Assembly (NCBI GenBank): GCA_029938515.1
Contig: JAOZUU010000201.1
Coordinates: 1-5,697 of the forward strand
From: Desulfobacterales bacterium
Lineage (GTDB): Bacteria; Desulfobacterota; Desulfobacteria; Desulfobacterales; QNYZ01
Reading direction: 5' to 3'
Length of the DNA stretch: 5,697 nt
Positions 1 through 5,697 of this stretch are shown here, piece after piece; the first letter of the stretch is position 1; each line of letters begins with the position of its first letter. A program made the position numbers and the translations under genes. Below the pieces are notes generated by a model. The model ran no database searches, had not been told where the DNA came from, and saw nothing but the letters and a program-made list of their open reading frames with translations.

Positions 1-71
1 AGCGTCTGAAAAAACACTACAACGCCGTAGATGGGACTTTTTACGACGCCATCAAAGTTCACATGCCTTGA
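1..71 (+). CDS. C-terminal tail of an upstream gene (tentative, partial)
   Basis: Reading from base 3 gives about 22 codons ending in TGA at 69-71. The peptide ends YNAVDGTFYDAIKVHMP and looks protein-like in composition. I do not recognise the family. It would end 20 bases inside the 3' end of the opposing CBS gene, a tail-to-tail overlap with no visible terminator between them. The stretch is too short to exclude a chance open frame, and the bases upstream of the window would decide it. Confidence 0.35.
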   Translation, partial: RLKKHYNAVDGTFYDAIKVHMP

Positions 72-606
72 TTAGTTCACAAACGTGCTCAAATAAGTCC
101 ACAAATCGCAAAATACCTATAATTTTATCATCTTCGGTTACAAGCAGGGACAGCTTGTTGCCCAGGATCAACAGGTGAATCGCCTCATTCAGGGTCGCAT
201 CCTGATCGATGCACTCCCCTTCGGACGGTTTAAACATGAAGTTTTTTACTTTTTTACCGCCGGCCTTGGCACAGATATCTTCCAGCGGTTTGTCCCACAA
301 TGAGTACTTTTTCACCATGGATTTTAAAAAATCCGGGTTAACGCTGGCCCAGGATACCCCTCCCGGATCGCCGATTTGATCATATTTGGGTTCCAGGGCA
401 CCGAGGATGCTGAACATATTAACCTTGCCAACCACATTGCCATCGGAATCGAGAGCCAGAATCGCCCGGTGCGGGTATCGTGCCGGATCGTTTTTCTCCT
501 GAGAGGCTTCCAGGGCCATTATCGCCTCAAATAGATTAGCGTCTTCTGAAACCGTCGTATAGTCAGACACCGAAACCATCATCTCTTTAACCTTTGTCAT
601 TTTCAA
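52..606 (-). CDS. CBS-domain-pair protein
   Basis: The product has 184 residues and consists almost entirely of two CBS motifs forming one Bateman module. The first spans roughly residues 8-75 (VSDYTTVSEDANLFEAIMAL, then AILALDSDGNVVGKVNMFSIL). The second spans roughly 120-180 (CIDQDATLNEAIHLLI, then LLVTEDDKIIGILRFVDLF). The alternation of a T-x-x-E/D-A-x-L-x-E-A helix with a 'D-x-x-G-x-V/I-G' strand-turn is typical. CBS pairs usually bind adenine nucleotides such as AMP, ATP or SAM and act as energy or ligand sensors. No effector domain is attached, so it probably acts through a partner or as a free-standing sensor in the cytoplasm. There is no signal peptide or membrane segment. The TTG start at 606 is spaced 6-8 bases from a G-rich ribosome site. 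An ATG at 600 would shorten the protein by two residues. The gene is transcribed divergently from the kinase/CoA-transferase-like operon and may share its control region. Ligand and partner are unknown. Confidence 0.88.
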   Translation of the reverse strand: MKMTKVKEMMVSVSDYTTVSEDANLFEAIMALEASQEKNDPARYPHRAILALDSDGNVVGKVNMFSILGALEPKYDQIGDPGGVSWASVNPDFLKSMVKKYSLWDKPLEDICAKAGGKKVKNFMFKPSEGECIDQDATLNEAIHLLILGNKLSLLVTEDDKIIGILRFVDLFEHVCELIKACEL

Positions 607-612
607 TTTTTG

Positions 613-620
613 CCCCCCTT
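613..620 (-). promoter_or_regulatory. Ribosome binding site of the CBS gene
   Basis: On the - strand this reads AAGGGGGG. It lies 6 bases before the TTG codon at 606 and 12 bases before the ATG at 600. The spacing favours TTG as the true start, although ATG cannot be excluded. Confidence 0.5.
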
Positions 621-657
621 AATTGCATTTCACCTCTTATGATATAGCCTCAAAACT

Positions 658-666
658 TTTATAACA
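658..666 (-). promoter_or_regulatory. Possible extended -10 promoter for the CBS gene
   Basis: The - strand reads TGTTATAAA, matching an extended -10 element (TGn followed by TATAAA). Transcription would start near 651, about 45 bases before the CBS start codon. No good -35 hexamer is visible at the usual spacing, which is tolerable for extended -10 promoters. A second TGTTATAAG lies 40 bases further upstream, as part of the direct repeat. The region is AT-rich, so chance matches are likely. Confidence 0.3.
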
Positions 667-713
667 TATTTGATTAGCATGAAATTAACGAATTCAGCTT
701 ATAACATTGATTA
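659..713. repeat. Imperfect direct repeat in the divergent control region
   Basis: TTATAACAT occurs at 659-667 and again at 699-707, exactly 40 bases apart. Each copy is followed by TTGATTA (670-676 and 707-713). The first copy carries a few extra bases between the two blocks. The spacing is close to four helical turns. The copies could be paired regulator sites, duplicated -10 elements for the CBS gene, or remnants of a local duplication. Confidence 0.45.
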
Positions 714-908
714 ATAAGGAGATCAAGTGAATGCTGGCAAGAAGATTTCAATAAAATTGATATTCCCATGCGTTATTTGTCAGTCTTTTTTACATGATGT
801 CAGGTTTGCGAACTAGATTGATACCACATATTACTCTGTCGGGTTGCCTCGAATATTCTTTTCCGTATGATTTCAGTATATTTCGCCTTTCCCAGAAAAC
901 CTTTTCTT

Positions 909-924
909 TGGCACACTTGTTGCT
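909..924 (+). promoter_or_regulatory. Sigma-54 (RpoN) promoter of the operon
   Basis: The sequence TGGCAC-ACTTG-TTGCT matches the sigma-54 consensus TGGCACG-N4-TTGCW with one deviation (A for the seventh base). The invariant GG at 910-911 and GC at 922-923 are separated by exactly 10 bases, as required. Transcription would start near 935, giving a leader of about 64 bases before the ATG at 999. Known biology of this class: the promoter is silent until an NtrC-type ATPase bound upstream activates it. The orientation and position fit the cytidylate-kinase-like gene and the two genes behind it. No activator gene is visible in the window, though the kinase encoded here is of the type that often phosphorylates one. 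Confidence 0.8.
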
Positions 925-985
925 GAATACAATATTGATCAGGGTTATTTTTTAAAAGACCTTTGAAAAAATTAATTACCTGTAT

Positions 986-990
986 GGAGG
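986..990 (+). promoter_or_regulatory. Ribosome binding site deciding the ATG at 999
   Basis: GGAGG lies 8 bases before ATG 999, the ideal spacing. It selects this start over the in-frame TTG at 963 and ATG at 984, both of which lie at or before the site itself. Confidence 0.85.
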
Positions 991-998
991 TTAAAAGC

Positions 999-1646
999 AT
1001 GGCAGTTATCGCAATCAGGCATGAATTTGCCACCGGCGGTAGAGTGCTGGGACAACTCATTGCCGAAAAAACCGGTTATCAATTTGTGGATAAATATGTT
1101 TTTCAGCGGATTGCAGAAACGCTCTCTGTTTCCGAGGACGCATTGGAATCATTTGAGAAAAGCCGGCATTACTATTTTACCAATCTGTTTACAAAGTTGA
1201 TCTCGGAAAACTATTTGGAAAGGATTGTCGGCCACGATCGGACCGTGGTCAGCGAAAAGGAGTATCAAGAGTCGTTGCAAAACCTCATCCAGGAAATAGC
1301 CTTAAAAGATAATGTGGTGATCGTCGGACGTGCTTCCTGTTATTTTCTGAAAGATTTTGATGATTGCTATCGGGTTCGTGTCATTGCCCCGATGGAATGG
1401 CGATCCAAATATACCGTGGAAAAACTGGGCATCCCGGCAAAGAAGGTAAAAAACATCATTGCTGAAAGGGACAAAATACAGAAATGGTTTCTTCGAATGC
1501 TTTGCGGGTCTGAGGTCGACGATCGCCATTTATTTCATATATCATTAAACATGGAAATTGACTCTTTTAACCGAGCGGCAGATGCCGTCATGGCAGTGGC
1601 CGGTATCCCTAACCCGACGGAGATGGAGTTAAATACAAAAAGTTAA
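999..1646 (+). CDS. Cytidylate kinase-like family protein
   Basis: The 215-residue product resembles the stand-alone cytidylate-kinase-like P-loop family. The N-terminus VIAIRHEFATGGRVLG matches the family's phosphate-binding loop (usual form I-S-R-E-F-G-S-G-G-x-x-I/L-G). The segment after it, AEKTGYQFVDKYVFQRIAE, matches the usual 'A-x-x-x-G-y-x-x-x-D-k' stretch. VVIVGRASCYFLKD (GRA at residues 110-112) matches the second core strand and its G-R loop. RVRVIAPMEWR followed by IIAERDKIQKWF corresponds to the lid region and the helix after it. From memory, this family usually has D-x-x-R in that helix, and here it reads D-K-I-Q. The protein is cytosolic, with no membrane segment. It is unlikely to be the housekeeping CMP kinase, given its divergent loops and context. 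Substrate is unknown; a nucleotide-binding or phosphotransfer role in signalling is an inference. It is the first gene behind the sigma-54 promoter, ends with TAA, and lies 38 bases before the next gene with no terminator between. Confidence 0.82.
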   Translation: MAVIAIRHEFATGGRVLGQLIAEKTGYQFVDKYVFQRIAETLSVSEDALESFEKSRHYYFTNLFTKLISENYLERIVGHDRTVVSEKEYQESLQNLIQEIALKDNVVIVGRASCYFLKDFDDCYRVRVIAPMEWRSKYTVEKLGIPAKKVKNIIAERDKIQKWFLRMLCGSEVDDRHLFHISLNMEIDSFNRAADAVMAVAGIPNPTEMELNTKS

Positions 1647-1684
1647 AAAATAGTTGTGGCTAAGGTAAATCGGAGATAATCATC

Positions 1685-3577
1685 ATGAAAACCACCTTTT
1701 GGGCTGACGATTATGTTGAGAAGCAGCGTTCCGCTCCAGAGGCTATACGTCTGATTAAGCCCGGTCAGCGGGTTTACATCGGTTCGGCCTGCGGTGAGCC
1801 CCAGCATCTGGTAAGGGAATTGTTTTATGCGGTGCGACGTTTTGCCGATATAGAGATCGTACGTTTATTCTGCCAGGAGAGTTCCCCCCTTTCCCTGATT
1901 GCGGAAAAAACACAAAATCAGCTCTTGAATATCAGGGCTTTTTACCTGGGATCGGCCCGATCCGGAAGTGTTGCCAGAAACAAACGCTTCATTGTCCCCA
2001 TCAACCTTTCCGACGTTCCGCATCTGTTTGAAAGCCGCAAACTTCCCATCCATGTGGCCCTCATTCAAGTATCCCCGCCGGATGATTTCGGCTGGCTAAG
2101 CCTGGGGGTTTCTGTTGATGTGACCCTGGCCGCGACCTTGGCGGCAGACCTTGTTATCGCCCAGGCCAACTCCCGGATGCCCAGAGTGCAGGGACGCAGT
2201 TTTGTTCATGTAAACGATGTGGATATCATCGTCGAACATGACGAAAATCTTCTTACCGGCGGTAAGCTTCCAAAAACAGCACCGGCGGATATGATCGCAC
2301 GGCATATCGAGCGGCTGGTTGAAGATGAATCGACCATCCAGATCGGAATGGGAACCACGGCCAGTGCGGTGCTTTTGGCCCTTTCCAAAAAAAACGACCT
2401 GGGCATCCATACTCAGTATATTACCGATGATATCATGCACTTGGTATCTAAAGGGGTGGTTACCAACCGGAAAAAGGGGCTGAACGAGGGAAAACTGGTG
2501 GCCAGCGGCGCCATCGGAACCCATGAGCTTTACGAATTTTTAGATAACAATCCGGGTGTTGAGTTTCACCCCTCGGATTATGTCAACGATCCAAACATTG
2601 TATCCAGCCACCGTAAAATGGTGTCTATCAATTCAGCCATTGCCATGGATCTCACCGGCCAGGTCGCGGCGGATGCGATTCCCCAGAACCGATTTTCCGG
2701 TGTCACCGGCATGCTCGACTTTATGCGGGGGGCGGTGAAATCTACAGGCGGCAAGACCATTATCATGCTTCCCTCAACCATCGAAGACGGCCGGCAGAGC
2801 AGCATTACCCCGCTGCTGAACGAAACCGCCGTCGTGGTGCCAAGGGGAGACGTTCGCCATGTGGTGACCGAATACGGGGCCGTAAACCTCTTCGGGAGAA
2901 GCCTCCAGGAGCGGGCCGTTGCCATGATCAGCATCGCTCATCCTGATTTTCGTGAAAGGCTATTTGAAGCGGCTAAAAATCTGGGCATCATCGGTACCGA
3001 ACGGATCCTGAGAAAATCGATACGTGGCGTTTATCCAATTCGTTTGGAGGAAACCAGAGAAATTGATGGGGAAATGATAACCATAAGACCCGTAAAACCG
3101 GTGGATGAGAGAAGAATCCAGGAGCATTTCTATAATTTGGAGAGAGCCGATATTGTATCGCGGTTTTTTCAGGAAAAGAGTACTTTTTTTCGTAAAGATA
3201 TTGAGGGTATATCTCAAGTTGATTATATCCAGGATCTGATCCTGGTGGCCGTTGTGGGCGAATTTGGTTTCGGAAAAGTTGTCGCTGTGGGGGAGTGTCT
3301 TCTGGAGCCAAAAGGAGATAGGGCTGAAGTGGCATTTTCAGTGAGCAGTGCTTATCAGGGCAAGGGCCTCGGCAGAGCGCTTATTCGTATGCTTGCAGAG
3401 GCAGCCCGGAAAAACAAGATCTCAGGGTTGGTGTCATACACGGCCCCCCGCAACAAACGGATGATTCATCTGTTTAAAAGCCTGCCGTATCAAGTCAAAA
3501 CCGCCTTCGATGATGACATGCTGGTATTAAGCTGTCATTTGGATGAACCGGAATTGGATAGTCGCAAAGATGGATGA
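1685..3577 (+). CDS. Acetyl-CoA hydrolase/transferase-like protein fused to a GNAT acetyltransferase
   Basis: The 630-residue protein has two parts. Residues ~10-450 form a full-length CoA-transferase-like region of the acetyl-CoA hydrolase/4-hydroxybutyrate CoA-transferase family. Markers are IKPGQRVYIGSACGEPQHLV (24-43), GVVTNRKKGLNEGKLVASGA, EFHPSDYVNDPNIVS, NSAIAMDLTGQVAAD (316-330), VVTEYGAVNLFGRSLQERA and IAHPDFRERL. Residues ~464-620 form a GNAT domain beginning MITIRPVKPVDERR, with the acetyl-CoA pyrophosphate loop QGKGLG at 558-563. Related enzymes carry a catalytic glutamate in the motif N-S-A-[IL]-E-[VI]-D. Here that position is Ala320, and the G-[VT]-G-G-Q loop reads GVTGM (339-343). 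CoA-transfer through the usual glutamyl-CoA intermediate is therefore doubtful. A likely role is acetylation of a protein lysine or small molecule by the GNAT domain, regulated by acyl-CoA binding to the first domain (inference). GGAG at 1672-1675 supports the ATG at 1685. The 3' end overlaps the kinase gene, suggesting translational coupling. It is cytosolic, with no signal peptide. Confidence 0.88.
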   Translation: MKTTFWADDYVEKQRSAPEAIRLIKPGQRVYIGSACGEPQHLVRELFYAVRRFADIEIVRLFCQESSPLSLIAEKTQNQLLNIRAFYLGSARSGSVARNKRFIVPINLSDVPHLFESRKLPIHVALIQVSPPDDFGWLSLGVSVDVTLAATLAADLVIAQANSRMPRVQGRSFVHVNDVDIIVEHDENLLTGGKLPKTAPADMIARHIERLVEDESTIQIGMGTTASAVLLALSKKNDLGIHTQYITDDIMHLVSKGVVTNRKKGLNEGKLVASGAIGTHELYEFLDNNPGVEFHPSDYVNDPNIVSSHRKMVSINSAIAMDLTGQVAADAIPQNRFSGVTGMLDFMRGAVKSTGGKTIIMLPSTIEDGRQSSITPLLNETAVVVPRGDVRHVVTEYGAVNLFGRSLQERAVAMISIAHPDFRERLFEAAKNLGIIGTERILRKSIRGVYPIRLEETREIDGEMITIRPVKPVDERRIQEHFYNLERADIVSRFFQEKSTFFRKDIEGISQVDYIQDLILVAVVGEFGFGKVVAVGECLLEPKGDRAEVAFSVSSAYQGKGLGRALIRMLAEAARKNKISGLVSYTAPRNKRMIHLFKSLPYQVKTAFDDDMLVLSCHLDEPELDSRKDG

Positions 3578-4226
3578 TGCCCGTCGACTCAAAATTAACC
3601 GACGTGTGACCGCGATGATCATTACTTTCGCTCTCGTTTTTCTGGCCGCGGGCGGCATTCTGGGACTGATCAGTGGGAAAGAGATTCGCGAAACGTTAAA
3701 GCACCAGTTTAATGCCGAGCAAATTGTCATCGCACGAAATGTAGCCGCTTCCATAGAAGAAAAGTTGGACAATATTAAAAAAGAAATTTTCCTGATCCAA
3801 AAAAACATTCTCAGACAACCGTTTGCCCCCAACCGGTTCACCGAACCCATCAAGGACATCTTCTACCGTATCATGGAAAGCGGTGTCTGGAAAATTGAAA
3901 TCCGTGATTTGAAGGAACGAAGAACCTATATCTATCGGCCGAATACAGGCATGCACGAAAAAACGCAAATATCCACGGAATTGGATCAACTGCCGACTCA
4001 AAAGGTCTTGAGTGAACAAACCATATGGGTCTCCCAGCCCCAGATAAATTCCTCGGCGGCAGACCTGTTGTTGGCCATGCCGGTTTCAAAAGACGGTTTC
4101 AGGCGGCTTCTTTTTCACGTCAATATCTCCTGGTTATTGGCGCCCAGGTTAAAAGAGATCCATTCCGGAAAAACAGGCTATGCCTGGATCATCAACGAAA
4201 AGGGTGTTTTCCTTTTTCACCCCTAG
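3570..4226 (+). CDS. Cache-domain sensor histidine kinase, N-terminal part up to an in-frame TAG
   Basis: This is the first third of a sensor kinase whose frame continues after the stop (see 4227-5697). A short basic cytoplasmic tail (RRLKINRR) precedes a membrane helix at residues ~13-35 (TAMIITFALVFLAAGGILGL). A large extracytoplasmic domain follows, containing KTGYAWIINEKGVFLFHP, the signature end of a double-Cache ligand-binding fold (G-x-A-x-I-x-[DN]-x-x-G-x-x-x-x-HP). Cache domains bind small external molecules such as organic acids, amino acids or amines; the ligand here is unknown. The stop falls directly after 'HP', in the middle of a conserved Cache segment, so a natural C-terminus here is very unlikely. 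Two starts are possible. ATG 3570 overlaps the previous gene by 8 bases and has a weak GGAT upstream. ATG 3543 overlaps by 35 bases, adds nine residues, and has no clear ribosome site. Either implies translation coupled to the fusion gene. If translation truly ends here, the product is a sensor stub without a kinase. Confidence 0.75.
   Translation: MDDARRLKINRRVTAMIITFALVFLAAGGILGLISGKEIRETLKHQFNAEQIVIARNVAASIEEKLDNIKKEIFLIQKNILRQPFAPNRFTEPIKDIFYRIMESGVWKIEIRDLKERRTYIYRPNTGMHEKTQISTELDQLPTQKVLSEQTIWVSQPQINSSAADLLLAMPVSKDGFRRLLFHVNISWLLAPRLKEIHSGKTGYAWIINEKGVFLFHP
4224..4226 (+). other. In-frame amber codon within the kinase gene
   Basis: TAG interrupts an otherwise continuous frame that runs from 3543 to the window end. 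The residues on both sides form an unbroken Cache motif: HP, then TAG, then TEFIGENAF. Complete genes here end in TGA or TAA, and none ends in TAG. Explanations are a nonsense mutation (for example from CAG or AAG), a sequencing error, or amber read-through such as pyrrolysine insertion. Confidence 0.9.
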
Positions 4227-5697
4227 ACCGAATTTATCGGTGAAAACGCATTCTCAGCACGCAAAGAGAAAAACACCGCTATCTCTTTTGCCAAGATCAA
4301 CTTTATCCAAAATGAGAGGATGTTAAAAGGCTTTGAAGGGGTGGGCGAGTATGTTTCCGGATGGCACCGGGGGGTTACGGGGGAGGTAAAAAAGCTGATC
4401 GCCTATTGTCCTGTCACGGTGGCCGAGAATCCGTCCCAAAAATGGTCGGTGGCCGTGGTGGCCCCTGCTTCCGAGATCGAAGGCGCCGTCAATCGAAATT
4501 ATCTTAGATTATTATTATTTGAAGGGATTATTATTACCCTCGTTTTGGCGGGAGCGGCCGCCATTCTGTTCATGGAAAAACGGTGGTCCCGGTCGCTTGA
4601 AGAAAAGGTGGAAATAAGAACACAGGCTCTGCAAAAATCGGAAGAAAAATATCGTTCTCTGGTGGAAAGTGCGGAAGACTTCATTTTCACAGTTGACCTA
4701 AAAGGAAAGTTCCAGTCCATGAACAGTTTTACAGCCGGTTTTTTCGGTGGCCGCCCAATCGATTTTATCGGACATCCGCTGTCGGATGTGTTTCCATCAC
4801 CGGTGGCCGATGGGCACCTTGAATTGATCCGTCTGGTATTCAACCTCGGAAAAAGTATTCGGGACGAGTTTAAAATGACATTGGGGGATCATCATATTTG
4901 GATCGATGTCAACTTCATGCCGTTAAAGACGGATGCAGGTAACGTGCATATGGTCCTCTGCATCGCCAGGGATGTTACGGAAAAAAAGGACCTGGAAAAC
5001 CAGCTTGTCCATGCCGAAAAGCTGGCCTCCATGGGAACCCTGGCAGCCGGGGTCGCGCACGAAATCAACAATCCGCTGGGGGTCATTCTCGGATTTTGTG
5101 ATCTATTGCTCCAAAAAACGACCGAAGGGACGCAGGATTTCGACGATCTGAAAACCATTGAAAGACAAGGCTTCCATTGCAAGAAAGTGGTTCAGAACCT
5201 GCTCAGTTTTTCACGTCTGGAAACTTCGGGAATCCAGCTTGCTGACTTAAACGCTTGCCTGGAGGATATCCTCAATATTGTCCGGCATAGCCTGGAGATG
5301 AACCAAATTGAACTGGCAACGGACCTGGTCACCGGGACGCCACTGGTAAAGGGAGATCCCCGTCAGCTGCAGCAAGTTTTTTTGAATATCATCAACAATG
5401 CCGTGGCCGCCATGAAAGGCGGCGGACATTTAACCATTCGCACACAGTTGCCAAAGGACCGCCGCTGGGCACGAATTGAGTTCATTGACAGCGGTGCTGG
5501 AATTGCGCCCGAACATATGAGTCGCATTTACGAGCCTTTTTTTACCACGAAGCCCGAAGGGGAAGGTACCGGCCTGGGCCTGTTTGTCAGCTACGGAATT
5601 GTGACCAAGTACGGCGGCACCATCGATTGTTTCAACCGCCAAGCGGCGGTTGTCGACGGGCCGGATTGTTCGGCCGGAACAACCGGCGCTGCCTTTA
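4227..5697 (+). CDS. Sensor histidine kinase, C-terminal part: Cache remainder, PAS, HisKA, HATPase (partial)
   Basis: No stop occurs in the kinase frame from 4227 to the window end, 490 codons. In order, it encodes the rest of the Cache domain (TEFIGENAF to EGAVNR) and a second membrane helix at 4509-4574 (LLLFEGIIITLVLAGAAAIL). A short linker follows, then a PAS domain at about 4641-4987 (SEEKYRSLVESAEDFIFTVD to ARDVTEKK). HisKA has the phospho-accepting His at 5058-5060 in GVAHEINNPLG. HATPase_c follows, with N-box NIINNA (5385-5402), G1 DSGAGI (from 5487), F-box EPFFTTK and G2 GTGLGL (from 5565). All catalytic boxes are intact, so decay is not advanced. The H-box type is that of NtrB/AtoS/ZraS kinases, which commonly partner sigma-54-activating response regulators. 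The frame ends in the last strand of the ATPase (AGTTGAAF), so about ten or more residues, or an added receiver domain, lie beyond the window. In-frame ATG codons at 4320 and 4572 lack well-placed ribosome sites, so independent translation is doubtful. Confidence 0.82.

Larger units (their letters stand above)
607..998. other. Divergent intergenic control region without a gene
   Basis: About 390 AT-rich bases separate the CBS gene from the operon. Besides the entries listed separately, it holds a short perfect dyad, TCAAT-AAA-ATTGA, at 748-760. It also holds TGTCAG at 778-783 and 798-803 and a related TGTCGG at 837-842, spaced about 20 and 39 bases. They lie 70-130 bases upstream of the sigma-54 -24 element, within the range where enhancer-binding activators act, but none matches an activator motif I can name. 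An 86-codon open frame on the - strand (800-1060) crosses the promoter and the start of the next gene, and has no family features. I see no stable hairpin, riboswitch or small RNA. Confidence 0.6.

Noticed and set aside
810..822. IHF-like site between possible activator sites and the sigma-54 promoter
   Set aside because: The best match to the IHF consensus has two mismatches in an AT-rich stretch, which is expected by chance.
917..949. Sigma-70 promoter using TTGTTG or TTGCTG as -35
   Set aside because: No acceptable -10 hexamer lies at 16-18 bases, while the same bases form a near-perfect sigma-54 promoter.
943..958. T-run before the operon (GTTATTTTTTAAAAG) as an intrinsic terminator
   Set aside because: No GC-rich stem precedes the T-run, and it lies just downstream of the sigma-54 promoter.
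800..1060. 86-codon open frame on the - strand covering the intergenic region and the kinase-like gene start
   Set aside because: It crosses the sigma-54 promoter and the ribosome site of a well-supported gene, and its translation shows no domain or family pattern.
2096..2524. 142-codon open frame on the - strand inside the CoA-transferase-like gene
   Set aside because: It lies antisense to well-conserved CoA-transferase family motifs; the peptide is low in recognisable structure, as expected for a shadow frame.
4025..4243. Overlapping + strand frame spanning the TAG, considered as evidence of a frameshift
   Set aside because: The Cache motifs on both sides of the TAG are in the same frame, so no shift is needed; the alternative frame encodes nothing recognisable.
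4320..5697. Independent re-start gene for the kinase after the TAG (ATG 4320 or ATG 4572)
   Set aside because: Neither ATG has a well-placed ribosome site, and the Cache domain would be cut in the middle or lost.

Overview
The window looks like chromosomal DNA from a Gram-negative anaerobe of the Desulfobacterota (sulfate-reducer type). This is inferred from the protein families and their combination: a CoA-transferase-like domain fused to a GNAT acetyltransferase, a stand-alone cytidylate-kinase-like protein, a two-CBS protein, and a Cache-PAS histidine kinase of the NtrB/AtoS type behind a sigma-54 promoter. No rRNA or other marker fixes the taxon. There are no mobile elements, tRNAs or CRISPR arrays.

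Layout. Positions 1-71 probably hold the last codons of a + strand gene that runs tail-to-tail into a - strand gene for a small CBS-pair protein (52-606). A gene-free, AT-rich region (607-998) separates this from a + strand operon. It carries a near-perfect sigma-54 promoter (909-924) pointing into the operon, a possible extended -10 promoter for the CBS gene, and an imperfect direct repeat. The operon encodes a cytidylate-kinase-like P-loop protein (999-1646), a 630-residue CoA-transferase-like/GNAT fusion (1685-3577), and a large membrane sensor histidine kinase that overlaps the fusion gene and runs off the window end. The kinase frame carries one in-frame TAG at 4224-4226 but is otherwise open from 3543 to 5697.

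How the genes may work together (inference). The operon looks like a signalling or metabolic-control module rather than a catabolic pathway. The CoA-transferase-like half has alanine where this family has its catalytic glutamate, and a neighbouring Gly-Gly-Gln loop is also altered. It may therefore have become an acyl-CoA-sensing regulatory domain for the attached GNAT domain. This parallels the protein acetyltransferase Pat, where a dead acyl-CoA synthetase domain regulates a GNAT domain. The divergent CBS protein could sense adenine nucleotides, and the kinase could sense an external small molecule and feed a sigma-54 activator. The most notable points are the degenerate active site, the sigma-54 promoter, and the lone amber codon inside the kinase.
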